Below, piece after piece: positions 1 through 11,863 of a stretch of 64,000 bases of DNA; position 1 is the stretch's first letter; each line of letters opens with the position of its first letter. The position numbers were made by a program, and so were the translations under genes. The stretch is taken from positions 16,239,498 to 16,303,497 of the forward strand of contig OZ037767.1 of assembly GCA_964035545.1 (NCBI GenBank), read 5' to 3'. The notes under the pieces were generated by a model. It was given only the letters and a program-made list of their open reading frames with translations. It was not told the origin of the DNA and ran no database searches. The DNA comes from Bugula neritina (lineage: Eukaryota > Bryozoa > Gymnolaemata > Cheilostomatida > Bugulidae).

Positions 1-1831
1 CAGTGTGGGGCTGAAGCTGCTGCAGCCACCATCTTCTCTACAGTCTGATGGACTTCCTGTATGTGACTGGTGTCCCTCAGTAAACATCTCAGCTGATGGA
101 CATGTGTTGTGTCGGACACCAGGAGGTGTAGAAATAAGAAATAGAGACACTCTGGATACTATCAGCTCAGTGAAGAACACCAGCACTACAGAGTGGTGGG
201 AGATAATCCAACCTGAAGGGGTGATCGTTGGCAGCTGGTATAACAAGAAGGAGAAAACAGCTGAAGTCTCACTTCTTGATCCGAACTCCTTTGAAAAGTC
301 TCGCTCTGTCTACAAGCTGTCAGTAGATGGACTCTTTCCTTACTGTAGAATAGCTCAGCACCTCTCTCTGGTGTATATTGTAGACTGTGAAAAGAAACAG
401 CTGGTAGTCTGTAATCTAGTTGACAATAAAATACAGAAGTTTCCTCTTCCTGAGATGAAGTACCCTGACCCTGTATGCATCCTCCCAGACTCAACTCTCC
501 TCATAGGAGACTTCACTGCAGATGGTACAGTGAGAAGATATAAAGTGGAGAACACAACTCTCACTCTAATGTGGGGGTTTCCTCACACCTCAGAACCAAC
601 TGGTATTTCCTTTGATCCAACATCTGAACTGATTCACATCTGTACACTGGAAGGACCTCTCCTCATCCTCTCACTTGAAGGTAAATACTGTGTTTATTAT
701 AGTAAGTTTAGTTATTTTATATATAATTATGCTGTAATAAATAATATATTTTATTAATTAACAGTAAACAACTTCCACTCATAAGATATATTATGATATT
801 GTTCGTATATATCAAGTCAATGTTGTGATTTTTAGCTTAAAGTTGTGTAATAAAGACTGTAACATGTTGATAGTAGATGTTACATTCTTCATCACATGAC
901 TTGTAGCTAATAATAATATTAGTGAATAATACTGCCTCCCTACAATAAGTTTATTTCCAGCTGTAGTAACATGCAGGATGTAAGCACAGGTAAAAGTGTA
1001 TATTATATATTGTATAGGTTTAAGGTGTACTCTGTGTAGTGTGCAGTGAGCTCTTAGTAAACTTTCCATTCAGTCTTCTATTTCAAGGGTTCACCTGGTA
1101 GTGTAGAAGATAGGGACTCCACACTGCCAAGTGCTGCAAGGGGTTCAAACCCACCCATCAGCATGTCTATAGTTAGTATACTATGGAAGTGTTTTACAGT
1201 AATTTTAGAGGTGCTCAGTCTAGCAACTGTACAGACTGCCAACTACACATGAGTTATGAGTTTTAGTTTGACTTCAGTCTAGTGCTGCAACTGTTTTGGT
1301 CATCAGATAATTTAAAGATAAATAATTTAATACTTTTTGACCCGCCATCACTGAGACTATTGTAATTTGATGATGGCTGGTAGACAGTGTTTGCTGGTGG
1401 GACTCAGGTGGCTGTAGTTGGTTCTTGTCAAGTATTTAATATACATGTGATAATGTTCGAATAGCTGCAGTAGTATGAGAAGTAGACATGCATGTGGGCG
1501 TGTTCTTGCTAAAGACCGCAGGCTAAGTTTGTGGGTCAAGGTCAATACATTAGTATAATGAGACACTATTTTCTGCTCTGTTTGAATATTTACTTCATGC
1601 ATATAACCTGCTTAGTTCCATCTTTAAAGGAAGTCTGTCTGTTTTTCTCAATGCATACCACCTGCTACAAAAATGTTATTATTTACAGGTCAACTGGTGC
1701 TAACAGTTCCCAGAGAAAGTCTTGGTGTGAGTAATGACTGGGTGTGGGTGAATGACATTGCTGTGTATAACAGAGACACAGTGTTTCTAGCATGTGGTGA
1801 TAGTCTAAAGAGATACACAATAAAATACTAA
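1..1831 (+). CDS. 3' end of a TRIM-like gene, C-terminal beta-propeller-like domain (copy 1, partial)
   Basis: Two exons are visible: 1-680 (cut by the window edge) and 1689-1831, stop TAA at 1829-1831. The donor is GAAG|GTAAAT and the acceptor TTACAG|GT; joining them gives a Gly codon and an open frame ending RYTIKY. The protein part is about 270 residues with short repeated beta-strand-like stretches (GVIVGSWY, LVYIVD, STLLIGDF, ELIHIC), as in NHL or WD-type propellers; I infer the fold from pattern only. It is a paralogue of the last two exons of the complete gene at 18,421-24,364: the large exon has the same length with no indels, and the last exon is 9 nt longer here. Whether this copy also has RING and B-box exons cannot be seen, since they would lie left of the window. 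Confidence 0.8.
1088..1157 (+). repeat. tRNA-like (possible SINE head) sequence in an intron
   Basis: The segment has a B-box-like GGGGTTCAAACCC near its end and a weak A-box-like GGTAGTGTAGAAGA near its start, at tRNA-like spacing. I could not fold it into a clean cloverleaf, so a tRNA-derived SINE or decayed tRNA is more likely than a working tRNA. The same sequence is in the duplicate intron at about 23,634-23,702. Confidence 0.3.
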
Positions 1832-2123
1832 ACTTATCAGCTACAGTTTACTAATAATCAGCTCAGTGAGGTACTGAGAGATGAAATGGATAATATTTGT
1901 CATCAGCATAATTATATTTATTACAATTCAATACACACACTCATAATAGTGTCAGGTATATTATATTGTGTGATTCATTTACACTGTAATTATACTTCTG
2001 TATATTATTCCATGTTCAGCAGAACTTGCACTGCTTATATGCATTATGTTATGTTAATTGTCATTAATTGTAGTGATTTGAGATATTTGACTGTATCTAA
2101 TATTTGTTGCCATTTTACTATTT

Positions 2124-2129
2124 AATAAA
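2124..2129 (+). terminator. Polyadenylation signal AATAAA of TRIM-like copy 1
   Basis: AATAAA lies 293 bp after the stop codon and is followed by a T/G-rich stretch (GTTTATTTGTTAATG). It is conserved in the duplicate at 24,656-24,661, which supports use as the 3' end signal. Confidence 0.6.
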
Positions 2130-3480
2130 GTTTATTTGTTAATGAAAACATAGTTAGTTTTCATGCCCCATTAGCTTTAGTTCAAGTTGAGTTTGGTTAC
2201 TAAAGAATAATCTTTACTGGAGCAGTTACTGTAAATGACTAGCCTGTGGGAGAATGCATTCACTGAATTGACATGCAGGTGCAAGTAACTCCAACATGAC
2301 TGTAGGCAAGTTTTTCCAATCATATATAAAATGCATTTTATTGCTGTGTATACAACAGCATTGAGGAGCCAATCAAATTGTTTCTTGTCATGCATTCAGG
2401 AAGCTGATGAATAATTTATAAGGCAATCAACTAGATATAAACACTTTGGTACTCTACACATGAGCTGTCTATGATGCAGTTGCATTGTAAAATGTGTGTC
2501 ATTTGATAAGTTTGGCTAATTGGTTGCAGTTTAATTATGACATGTTCCCCATTCACCTGGTAGAAATACTATGTCTACTGACAGAGGACAACTCCTAAGC
2601 ATGTATAAAGGCATCCTTTTAGTAAACAAGATATTGCAATGCTATCATCTGATTGGACAATTCTGTTCTCATGAAACTGTAATTAGTGCTCTTGTGTGAA
2701 TTGAGACAAGTTGCCACGTTGGCTTTATAAAATGCAAGTAGCAGGAAGAGCTGAATCTGCTGCATATTGAGAGAGCAAAAGTATAATACTGTAGTAGATT
2801 ACATAACACTTAAATAACTGCTGTTTTTATTCATGTTAGCTGCTTTGAAACCAGCAGCTGTTAGTCTGTATACATGACGCTGTCACATATTCTCATACTG
2901 CATATTATATTTATAAAGTAAATAATCTGCAACTAAAGTAGCATAAGCATGTTTACATAATATCAAATCATTTATTGCATATATTTTTCTTATATAGTGG
3001 GTTCACAAGTGTTGGGCTATTATGTTAACAAAATTCAATTCATATTTCTGTATTTCCATTTATAAAATAATCATATTAATGGTGTAAATGTGTAATAGAT
3101 TAATTATATGCATATAAATTCAAAGTGTGCAAACTTTTCTAAACATCAAACTGCTAATTAGTTTTATGCTCTCAAGTTTTATAAAAATGTTTTTTGAGTT
3201 TGCAGGTTTTAACAGCCTAAGCTAAACTTTCTTGATTATTATTATTGTTATTATTCTCCCGTATACCAGACATGCTGAAGTATAAATGTAACTTGAATAG
3301 GTGTGCATACATACAGATATCTTTTATTTTATCCAATAATAGATTGCAATCCTTATGTTGCCTACAGGTGCCTAACAGCAAAGTTGAATGAAAAGATAAG
3401 AGAACTAAAAATCTGATGTTGTAGTAGATTACATAACATTTTAATAACTGCTGCCTTCCTTTATAGTTACTCCAGCATAT
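2130..3480. other. Non-coding stretch, no gene seen
   Basis: AT-rich downstream DNA, most of it shared with the second duplication copy. No exon with good splice borders was found. A short repeat (GTAGTAGATTACATAACA...) occurs at about 2,791, again at about 3,419, and elsewhere at 13,171 and 25,327. From about 3,029 to 3,240 there is a fragment of the dispersed repeat that is best seen at 10,083-10,960. Confidence 0.6.
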
Positions 3481-3486
3481 TTTGAC

Positions 3487-3490
<4 letters not shown>

Positions 3491-3572
<82 letters not shown>
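3491..3572. repeat. (AT)n microsatellite
   Basis: Almost pure TA dinucleotide run with one CA interruption. It lies in the part of copy 1 that has no counterpart in copy 2. Confidence 0.9.
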
Positions 3573-3647
3573 ATGTATGCTGATTGTCAATCTAGTTGGA
3601 GTTCCAGCAAAGTAAAGTGCTCGATATCACGGGTGACAGAGCTAATA

Positions 3648-3829
<182 letters not shown>

Positions 3830-3924
3830 AGTACAATTGAAGTTTACAAAATATATACAATTTAATACAATATATAGTTTTCTTGGATCAAGTTCAAACA
3901 ATGTTGTGTTTGCTGACGTGATGT

Positions 3925-5060
3925 TAACAGAATTCAAACATCTATTGAAAATGGCTTCAACGTAGCATCATGCTTCTCTATCTTTATTTATGAAATAAAT
4001 AAATTAACTGTGTAATGGTTGAATCCCGTACAAAAGTTTAAAGTGTGCCTCTTTTCTAAAAGTTAAACTGCTAAGTTTTTATATGCTTTCAGGGTATAAA
4101 AACTGTTTGCTAAGTTTGTAAGTTCTTTTGGTATTTTATTACCTGAGCTACTATATTTTTTCTAAATATAAACTTGAAATTATAACAGTATGGTAATTAT
4201 AGATCATAACATTTAATACAAAATTATGTTGATTAAAAATAGTCAAAACCATTTTTATATTTTGGTATAATTCTCAGACTCCATCAGCAGTTGAAAAAAA
4301 ATCTTTTAAGTATTTTGCCATCAGTCTTTAATAATAAAGGCGTAAACTTTTCAGCTAAACAAATTAGTTTATAGTTAATTTTACAAGCCAGGAGATAAAA
4401 GGTTCAGCATTATCCTATATAGTATATACCATAATTATTATGTAATAAGATCCACTTTCAAAGAACTGACACCAAGGGAAAAGCCATGTAATTACTGGTC
4501 ACTCTGAGAAGATTAAAGATTGAAAAACGCAGAAAGCCAAGAATTAAAGCCTGTAATAAGGTAATAGCTAAAATCTAGAGATATAATGATTACTATTTTA
4601 AGTAAAATAACCTATATAACATAATTATTATGTATAATAAGATCTGCATTGAAAAGACTGAAACCTTTGAAAAGGTTCTGTATATAATTACTGACCAATC
4701 TCGAAGGATTGAGAAATTGAGAAATGCTCAGGGTCAGCATTTGTCCTCTACCAAGATAATTATTATGTAATAAGATCTAATTTTATAAGACTCACTACTA
4801 AAGAAAAGCTGTATACTGACCAATCAGAAAGGATTAGAATTAAAAATCTCAGAAAGTCAAGAATCGAAGTCTGTGATTATAAAGTTACATAACGTACTGG
4901 CACTAGCTGGTAATTACAGTCAGTTTCGGTAAGTGCTGTAAATTTGGGCTGAACCTATGGAATCTCTCCTTGCTATGAAATCCCTCCTGAGTTGTTTGTA
5001 CATACAACTTTGATGTGTGATTTGTTTTTATTTATAAGGTTTGTCTTGAACATCAAAGAA
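3925..5060. repeat. Dispersed non-coding repeat, member 1
   Basis: About 1 kb of AT-rich sequence sharing many long patches with 10,083-10,960 and 13,300-13,990: ATTCAAAGTGTGC-type start, AAACTTGAAATTATAAC, GTAATAAGATCCACTTT, ACTGACCAATC, and GCTGGTAATTACAGTCAGTT near the end. The middle part (GTAATAAGATC...) is itself repeated at about 4,440, 4,630 and 4,760. No terminal repeats or coding capacity were found. It may be a degraded non-autonomous mobile element. Confidence 0.65.
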
Positions 5061-5362
5061 TTGTAGCCCAAACAGCTACATGGAAGCGGTTGATTCTAGC
5101 TCTATTTCCGTGAATACAGATGTGCAACTGCACCTGATACTTGTTAAACAGCTCTACCAGTATTAATATCAAACTCAATTTTGTTTTAACCAATAGATAA
5201 AACAGTAAATGAAACGTACAGGATGTGTGTTTTGACTAGTTATACTCTAAAATTGCAGCGAATTAAACTTTTCATTGATTTGCAAGTATCTCCTATCACT
5301 TGATAAATCTATTAAACTTGTTTTAAAATATTTCAAAGTTTGATTTTATTATGTATTAACAG

Positions 5363-5518
5363 CGTGGATACGACTTGTTCAAATCGAGCTTCTCGAATCC
5401 AGCCTCTGTTCTTTACCACAACTCATCGCCTTTACATCGGCCTCAACACCAGGCTCCACAACCCTCACTAACTTCTAGTCTGTTAACTCCACCACTGAGT
5501 GAACGTAGCAGCCACTGA
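5363..5518 (+). CDS. Candidate exon, possibly a 5' exon of the INSM-like gene
   Basis: After an acceptor (ATTAACAG|CGT) the frame is open for 51 codons to a TGA at 5,516-5,518. The product is rich in Pro, Ser, Gln and His (LTPPLSERSSH at the end). It could be the terminal exon of another gene. Alternatively it could end earlier at a weak donor after 5,498 or 5,504; both leave the one-base phase that the next exon at 5,963 needs. The exon lies only 27 bp right of the segmental-duplication border and has no copy in the other block. The identity is uncertain. Confidence 0.35.
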   Translation, partial: RGYDLFKSSFSNPASVLYHNSSPLHRPQHQAPQPSLTSSLLTPPLSERSSH

Positions 5519-5962
5519 ACTGAAACTTATAGTTCAATGGTAGCAGCAGCAGTGTAGGTGAGTTATAGGGTAGACAACTCTAGTTCTTATTTGACAACAT
5601 TTGAAAATAATTGATGACTCCTATAATAAAATGATTAGCATAACATTATATATAGTTGAAAATAGTTTTTAACAACCAGGTTTTAAATTTTGAGCTTTTA
5701 GGTATAAATAATGAAGAAAGCAATCAAATAAATAGACTAAATTATTTGAATTTATAGAAGTTACTCTCTCTTTACTGGGAAAATCTTTTGGTAGAACTAC
5801 AAGCTATGCTAGATGCATATTTAATACTATTACATATATCTATTTAGCCCTGAGTATAGAAAACTTTTGGACTGCTTCTGAATTTTTGTAGGCACGATAA
5901 AATATAGGCTGTTAGTACTTGTTTTTTATGATTGCAGCTATATATATTATTTTTGATTACAG

Positions 5963-8209
5963 AGTCCTCGAATGAAGGAGTTTCTTCCCCTACATCAACC
6001 AAATCGGCCATCTTGGATTTGAGAAAATCTACTGCTAAAGAAACATCATTAAAACGAAAAACACCAAACAAAGGTAATCCTAAACTTGAATGTCTATTTT
6101 GTTAGGTTTGCTGAGTATATGCAGCGTCATAAATAATATTATTTTGATCTAGTATCTGCAAGGTATAGTTGTTGTTTTATTTTAAATGTCTAGTCAAAAT
6201 TGTGCTTTCAACATCTTTACATAACACACGTTACATTCGTAAGCATATTTAAGCATATGTAAGCATGAATACAAGCATATATAAGCAAGTATGTGTAAAC
6301 ATGCTTAAACATCCTTAAACATGCATAAGTGTGCGTAAGCACATGTATGCACGTTTCAGCATGATTAAGTAAAGACATCATAATTTCAGAAGTTGCTAAT
6401 CCATCAAAGAAAAAGCGAGAAAACTCGAAGCAGAACTTGAAGCAAACTCGCAAGCTGAGCGTTACTGAGCAGTCACCTATATCTGGCATTCTGATTCGAA
6501 GAGTCACTAAGTCCCATAATTCTACACCAGATGTCAAATGTAGCTCAGAACTCTGTGGGGATATTGACTCGATGTAAGTGTTGCTAATTATTTGTTTTTA
6601 TTTTTTCTTTCAGAAAAAACTGTTGGAAATTCAAATTTTCCACTGATCAAAAAAGAATTATTGCTTATACAAAAGTTATCGATTTCAACTTTTCTGTACT
6701 ACATTTTGACTTTCAATGTAATTTCTTTCAAGAATTAGATTGGATGCTTGCTATTATTATATTATTGAACTATTTTTGGAAAAAATAATATTTAATTGCA
6801 AAAAATAATAAAATATTTGTTAGGGTTTTGTCTATTATAGGTTATCTACAGACATGATAATATAAATAAATGAGTAGACTACAGCAAATCAATCTACCTT
6901 TGCCGGCTAAAGTTTTGTAAGCCATACCTGCATTGGGCTGTTATTTTACCTGCATGCAGGTACCATGTAGTGGTTATCATTTCACCTGCTGCATATGGCT
7001 TAATGTTGGGCTATTTTTTACCAGCAGGTATAACAATGTTGGGCTATTACTTTACCTGCAAGTATAACAATGTTGGGCTATTACTTTACCTGCAAGTATA
7101 ACAATGTTTAAGCTACCTATTATTTTACCTGCAGGTATAACAATGTCATAGACTATTATTCTACCTGCAGGTACAATGTGGTGGACAAATCGGAAGAATC
7201 CAAGAGGAAGCTGATGAGCATCAAGAACGTAATTGGAGACTATATCTGTAGACTGTGTGACACCAAGTATGCAAGTGTGTACGACCTGGCTGAACACAGA
7301 TGTCCGAGCATCATCTACATAGAGTACAAGTGTCCTGAGTGCTCAAAAGGTTAGAGATCATGTAATGTTAAGTTCACCCACTAGCAGTTGTAGTGCAAAG
7401 GTTAGGGCACTTGCTTGCAAGCTGGCGGTCTGCGGTTCAAATCCTAGTGGGGGCAAGAAGTTTAATAGGTAAAAGTCTGATTAAACTAAAATGAACAAAT
7501 TTTCCCATGTAACAAATAAACTTTTATATACTTTTTGTTCAATATTCAACTGAATTAAATAACGTAACACAGCTATAGACCTGGGTAAATGACATGTAAA
7601 ATGCAGTAAATAACAATAATTGGTAACAGGCAGCAAAAATGCTTATGCTGCTGCCAATGTTTAAAAACTGTTTAACTTTTAGAAGTATAACTATAGCTAG
7701 TCATACCATGTTATGATATTAATTTAAATAAATATTTTTTTCTCTCAAATTACCAGTAAACTATAAAAATAAGAATAGATAAATTTATAAAATACAAATT
7801 ATTGAAAAAGCATATTAAAAACTTATTTACTAAAGCTTTTGGCAACCAAAACTTTAGTAAGTTAATACATATACTATATAGAGTTTTACTTTGTGGTAAA
7901 TAGAGAAATTCAATTTATGTCTTTTATATGGTAATACATTTATATTATTTATATTATATTACAAATTATTATATAATCAATATCTTTGTATCATGTTATT
8001 TGAATGTTTTATCTGTTGACTTTAATCTTTCAGTGTTCAACTGCCCAGCAAACTTGGCATCCCACAGGCGTTGGCACAAACCTAAACCTGCAGCAGACTC
8101 TCAACCCAACACTTCAAAACACAGAGAGAAAACAACTACCAAACAAATAGTTATTGCAGCTCCGCAGCGAATACCAAACCCTGGAAGGATAACTTCTCAT
8201 GATGACTAA
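5963..8209 (+). CDS. INSM-like zinc-finger protein (5' end uncertain)
   Basis: Four exons join in phase: 5963-6073, 6390-6573, 7171-7349 and 8034-8209 (stop at the end). The first two encode a basic, Ser/Thr/Lys-rich stretch (KSAILDLRKSTAK, NPSKKKREN, RKLSVTEQSP). The third encodes a C2HC finger (CRLCDTKYASVYDLAEHRC) and begins a C2H2 finger that the fourth completes ([21 protein letters not shown]). [14 protein letters not shown] is the hallmark of the insulinoma-associated (INSM, nerfin) transcription factors, and the C2HC then C2H2 order is as in fingers 1 and 2 of that family. Family members usually have further C2H2 fingers; here the protein stops 44 residues after the second finger's last His. 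A likely role is nuclear DNA-binding regulator. I saw no N-terminal SNAG motif, which may lie in an unseen first exon. Confidence 0.75.
6220..6370. repeat. Degenerate ~12-bp tandem repeat in an INSM-like intron
   Basis: Irregular repeats of the type (T)AAGCATAT(A/G)T and TTAAACATGC alternate for about 150 bp and end just upstream of the acceptor at 6,389. Confidence 0.7.
6935..7180. repeat. ~37-bp tandem repeat that includes the exon 3 splice acceptor
   Basis: Five to six degenerate units of GGGCTATTAYTTTACCTG followed by CAGGTATAACAATGTT. The last unit is the functional acceptor of the INSM-like exon (CTACCTGCAG|GTACAATGT), so the repeat runs across the splice site into the first bases of the exon. 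Confidence 0.75.
7372..7454 (+). repeat. tRNA-like sequence (SINE head or decayed tRNA) in an intron
   Basis: Contains A-box-like TAGTGCAAAGGTTAGGGCA and B-box-like GCGGTTCAAATCC. A perfect 7-bp complementary pair (CCACTAG at 7,378 and CTAGTGG at 7,444) spans 73 nt, but the T and anticodon arms do not pair well with that acceptor stem. A working tRNA is therefore unlikely, and a tRNA-derived SINE is the better guess. Confidence 0.35.
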
Positions 8210-8499
8210 GTTAAAATCATGTGTAAAATTCTTGTGAGACTTCCTTTGCTGAATTCTTTCGTTCATAGTAAAATATTTTAAAGAACAAACCCCCACTCCA
8301 CCCACTTTCTTACTTTGTGGTTACTTATTTATATTATTTATTAGAGACCTTTATAGCCAAAGGCTTTGTGCAATCCTATAAATATAAACATTGTTTTAGA
8401 TTTTAGTGTTTTTATAGTATAAATTATATTATATATTGTTTCCTTTTCATGGTTTAATTTAAGTTATTTATGATGTTGTCCACCATTTGAATTCCGTCC

Positions 8500-8505
8500 A
8501 ATAAA
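8500..8505 (+). terminator. Polyadenylation signal AATAAA of the INSM-like gene
   Basis: AATAAA lies 290 bp after the stop codon and is followed within 20 bp by GTCAAGTACATGTGAA. It is the best 3' end signal downstream of this gene. Confidence 0.55.
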
Positions 8506-10082
8506 GCTCTAACTGTCAAGTACATGTGAATACGCAATATGCTTCAAATGGAGTGGAACAAAAGTGAAAGATAAAATCTCTACAGTATATATAGTTACAT
8601 AATTCTACATCTCCAGTACTAAAGCACTTATAAGACTGGGATGTAGCTAACTCAAACAAAAAATAGCTATTTTTGTGAGTTTCAGGGACTAAAGTATTAG
8701 AATTATCTTTCCAGAAAACTATAAGCCTAAAGTCTTTACTTTATAAATATGAATTTTTGGAAATTGAAAGATTATTTTTACTAAACTTTGTTTATCGTAA
8801 GCTTCTGCTTTTACATATTTTAAGTATTTGGAATCACTTTCGAATTTTAAAATTCTTACAATATTAAAAGAATAAAAGTTTTTAATCTTCACTGTATATA
8901 TGAGTATAGAGGCAGTTTGCTTATTAATGTTTAAAACACTGTCATAGTATTTCTTTCTTGTAGTTTTAAAATTTTCTACAGTTGCATTAAAAGTTACAAA
9001 TTTTAATTATAAGGATAATATAAAAGCAGCATTTCCCTTTGCTTACAAAGCTTTACAACTATAGCTAACACTTGCATGCAGTGGAATCATTTTAGAGATC
9101 AAAAGCCTGAGATAGAATTTGCTGTTCATTTGCAGAAATTGAATTCATTTTTCTGTTTAATGTACCATCTGAACATATTTGCTGAAAAAAACTATGAGTT
9201 GGAAAAAAAATTGAACCATTTGCTTACTTGAAATTTTGAAAACTACATAATATAATATAAATATATAATATATATATTTTCTTGAGGAACTGTTTTCACC
9301 TGGTTAGCCTTGTTGCTAGCAAGGAATAATTTTAACACTCTACAATATCTTTTAATTTGAAATTGTAACTGATTAACAGTTTTGGTTTACTGTTGATTAT
9401 AAGATTTTATGGCAGCTCAGATTCAAACAGCTTACATGCACTATTTTATTACCTTTTTTTCTAAAAAAAACTCTGTTTGTAAAAAAAATATAACTTATAC
9501 AAATTTAAAAAAATTATGTTTTAATGGCTTTTACTAGAATTAAAATTAAAACAATATTTTTTTGGATTGAAGTATTAAAATTTGTTCAACTAAAATAAAA
9601 GGAAAATTTATGAAATTTTGTATTAAGCATTTGACTGGTTTTGTTGTAGAGTTACAGTAAAATTCTGGAGAGAATTCAGAAAAGCCACAGAAATTTCTTC
9701 CTTAACATCAAATATTAAAATTCTCAAAAATAAAGTTAGTATAGGAGAACCTAAAGAAGTGCCACCTTTTAGTACATCTGTGACAAGAAAGTGGGTTTGG
9801 GGTCTTCCTCCACAATAAAGTGTATTAGCTACAGGCAAAGTGATGTTTATAACAATATAAGTGCTTTACAAAAAGCATTACTGCAACTGATGTGCTCCTC
9901 TCAACTAATACTATGATTGAACAGCCCAGGTCATCTAGAGGTCAAAGAGTAGCCTCAACTCATAGTGTTCAGACTGTAAACAGCACAACTCACTAAGTGT
10001 CCATCTCTGCACAGAGCTGTGAGCTGAGTTTCTCCTGCACTGAGGTCAGGTGCTGGACAGCCTTAAGTGATGCTATACTATG
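8506..10082. other. Intergenic stretch, no gene seen
   Basis: AT-rich sequence with many A and T runs. One 71-codon open frame on the minus strand (9,623-9,838) has no domain I recognise and no splice or promoter context, so I do not call it. Confidence 0.55.
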
Positions 10083-10960
10083 CTAACAAAATTCAATTCA
10101 TATTTCTGTATTTTTATGTGTGAAATTATCATATGAATGTGTGATAGTTGAATTATATACAGAAATTCAAAGTGTGCATTTTTTCTAAACATCTAACTGC
10201 CAAGCTTTATATGCTTTCAAGTTGAAATGTTTTTCAAGTTTGCAAGTTATTTTTGATACTTCAATATATCTTAGCTATTTTCTCTACATTTAAACTTGAA
10301 ATTATAACTCGTGCCAAAATAAAACAGCTCACAACATTTAGTGCAAAGTGATTTTAATTACAAATTGTTAAAAGCATTTATATATTCTTTTGCTTAAATA
10401 GTTAGAATTCTCTTACTCTAGCCGCAGTTTAAATAGTTCAAACACTTTCGCCGCCTACTTTCTTTCAGGAAAAAATTTTCCATTATTTCAGCATCAGCTT
10501 TCACTAATATATAATTCGTGAAATTTTCAGCTAAACAAATTAGTCTAGTTAATCTTGCAAGCCAAAAAAAGAAGATTTAGCAGTTATTCTGTACCGTTAT
10601 AATTACGTAATAAGATCCACTTTTAAAAGACTCACACCTTTAAAAAGCTGTATAATTACTGACCAATCAGAGAGGATTAAAATTTGAGAAACTCGGATAG
10701 CTAAAAATCAAAAGCTGTAATGGAAGAATTACATAATAGAGTAGCTGTCATCAGCTGGTAATTACAGTCAGTTGTGGGTAATTATTGTATTTGCATGTGA
10801 GCTGTATATCCAATGGAATCAGTCAAACTTATACTAAATTTGATCCAGTAAATTTGTTTTTAAAGTTCAGGTCGTTTTTAACATCAAAGAATAATGCACC
10901 AACTATTCTTAATTATAGCAAATGAATTCCTGCAAGACTTTATCCTCTCAACCATCATTT
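10083..10960. repeat. Dispersed non-coding repeat, member 2
   Basis: Starts like the 3,029 fragment (AAAATTCAATTCATATTTCT) and continues through the same ordered landmarks as member 1: AAACTTGAAATTATAAC, CAGCTAAACAAATTAG, GTAATAAGATCCACTTTTA, TTACTGACCAATCAGAGAGG, GGTAATTACAGTCAGTT. The best estimate of the full element is 0.9-1 kb. Confidence 0.7.
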
Positions 10961-11640
10961 TTAGCTTTGATTTGTCAGGTTTAATTTTTGGAAATGTAAT
11001 TGTACAAGTTTTACACCTATTTTCAATCTTCCAAGTTTTATTTGAGAGAAAATATGGTTATAAAATATTAATAATAAAAATATGTTATACACACCATAAA
11101 ACATACATTATACATAGTTGGACTGCTCAAAGCATACTTCAATTCAAAAACAATTTGTTTTTCAATAATATAACATATACTATATATACATATAAAGCAT
11201 GGATTTTATGACCATCATTTTAGTCTTCTTGCATATTGTGACTTCATATATAACTATGAAACTTGAACTGTTATAAATGTGTTTGTTTGCTGCAAGAAGC
11301 ATAAAATAAATCAAGTAATTTTCATGTTAATTATTTGCATTGCTTTACTTCCTGTCTACCTTTCTTTAAGTAGAAATAGCAGCATCTTTCATCAATAGGA
11401 TGTTTTATTTTACTCTAAATAGTTACTTTACTAATGGCAGTGGGAGACAAAATTAACCAACCAGAGTTATTATATAAATTACTAAAATATAGTTCATTAT
11501 GGTTTTAGCTGGAATCTTTAACTTTTTCTCTAAAATGCTTGGATAAGATTATTTGCATATCCAAAGGTTCTTCATCACCACTTGGAGTTTGGTTTTATAA
11601 AATATTATTAGAAGTTGGCCTAAGTTTATATATTAACCAA
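10961..11640. other. Intergenic stretch, no gene seen
   Basis: AT-rich, with no convincing exon. A 105-codon plus-strand open frame (10,894-11,211) overlaps the repeat and is Ile/Phe/Tyr-rich, as expected of translated AT-rich DNA. Confidence 0.5.
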
Positions 11641-11749
11641 TCACATGCATCCGTTACTGCATTTGCTCAACCTGGTTACTTCTGAGACATAGGGCTCCTC
11701 CCAGGAGGTAGGGTTCTTCCCAGAGTAGTTGACCCAGTTTTACGTTGAC

Positions 11750-11786
11750 CAATCAAATTCGAACACATTTGATTGTGACTATAAAT
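11750..11786 (+). promoter_or_regulatory. CCAAT and TATA promoter elements
   Basis: GACCAATCAAA at about 11,749 and TATAAAT at 11,780-11,786 have normal core-promoter spacing and lie about 80 bp upstream of an ATG. Transcription should start near 11,810 by the usual 25-30 bp rule. TATAAA-like strings are common by chance in DNA this rich in A and T, but the combination with CCAAT and a spliced short frame raises confidence. Confidence 0.5.
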
Positions 11787-11863
11787 ACAGCAGTGTGTTC
11801 TGTTAAGGTTCAGTCTACAACTTATCTGTGTAGTACATCTGAATCTGAACTCTATTCTCCACA

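Noticed and set aside
5085-5170. Short frame starting MEAVDSSSISVNTDV, identical in both duplication copies (also near 26,990)
   Set aside because: It ends in a stop after 28 codons with only a weak possible donor. The identity is explained by the recent duplication. Not strong enough to call an exon.
7378-7450. Functional tRNA gene
   Set aside because: The 7-bp acceptor-like pairing is good, but the T arm and anticodon arm do not form in register.
9623-9838. 71-aa minus-strand frame
   Set aside because: No recognisable domain, no splice or promoter context, and a length expected by chance.
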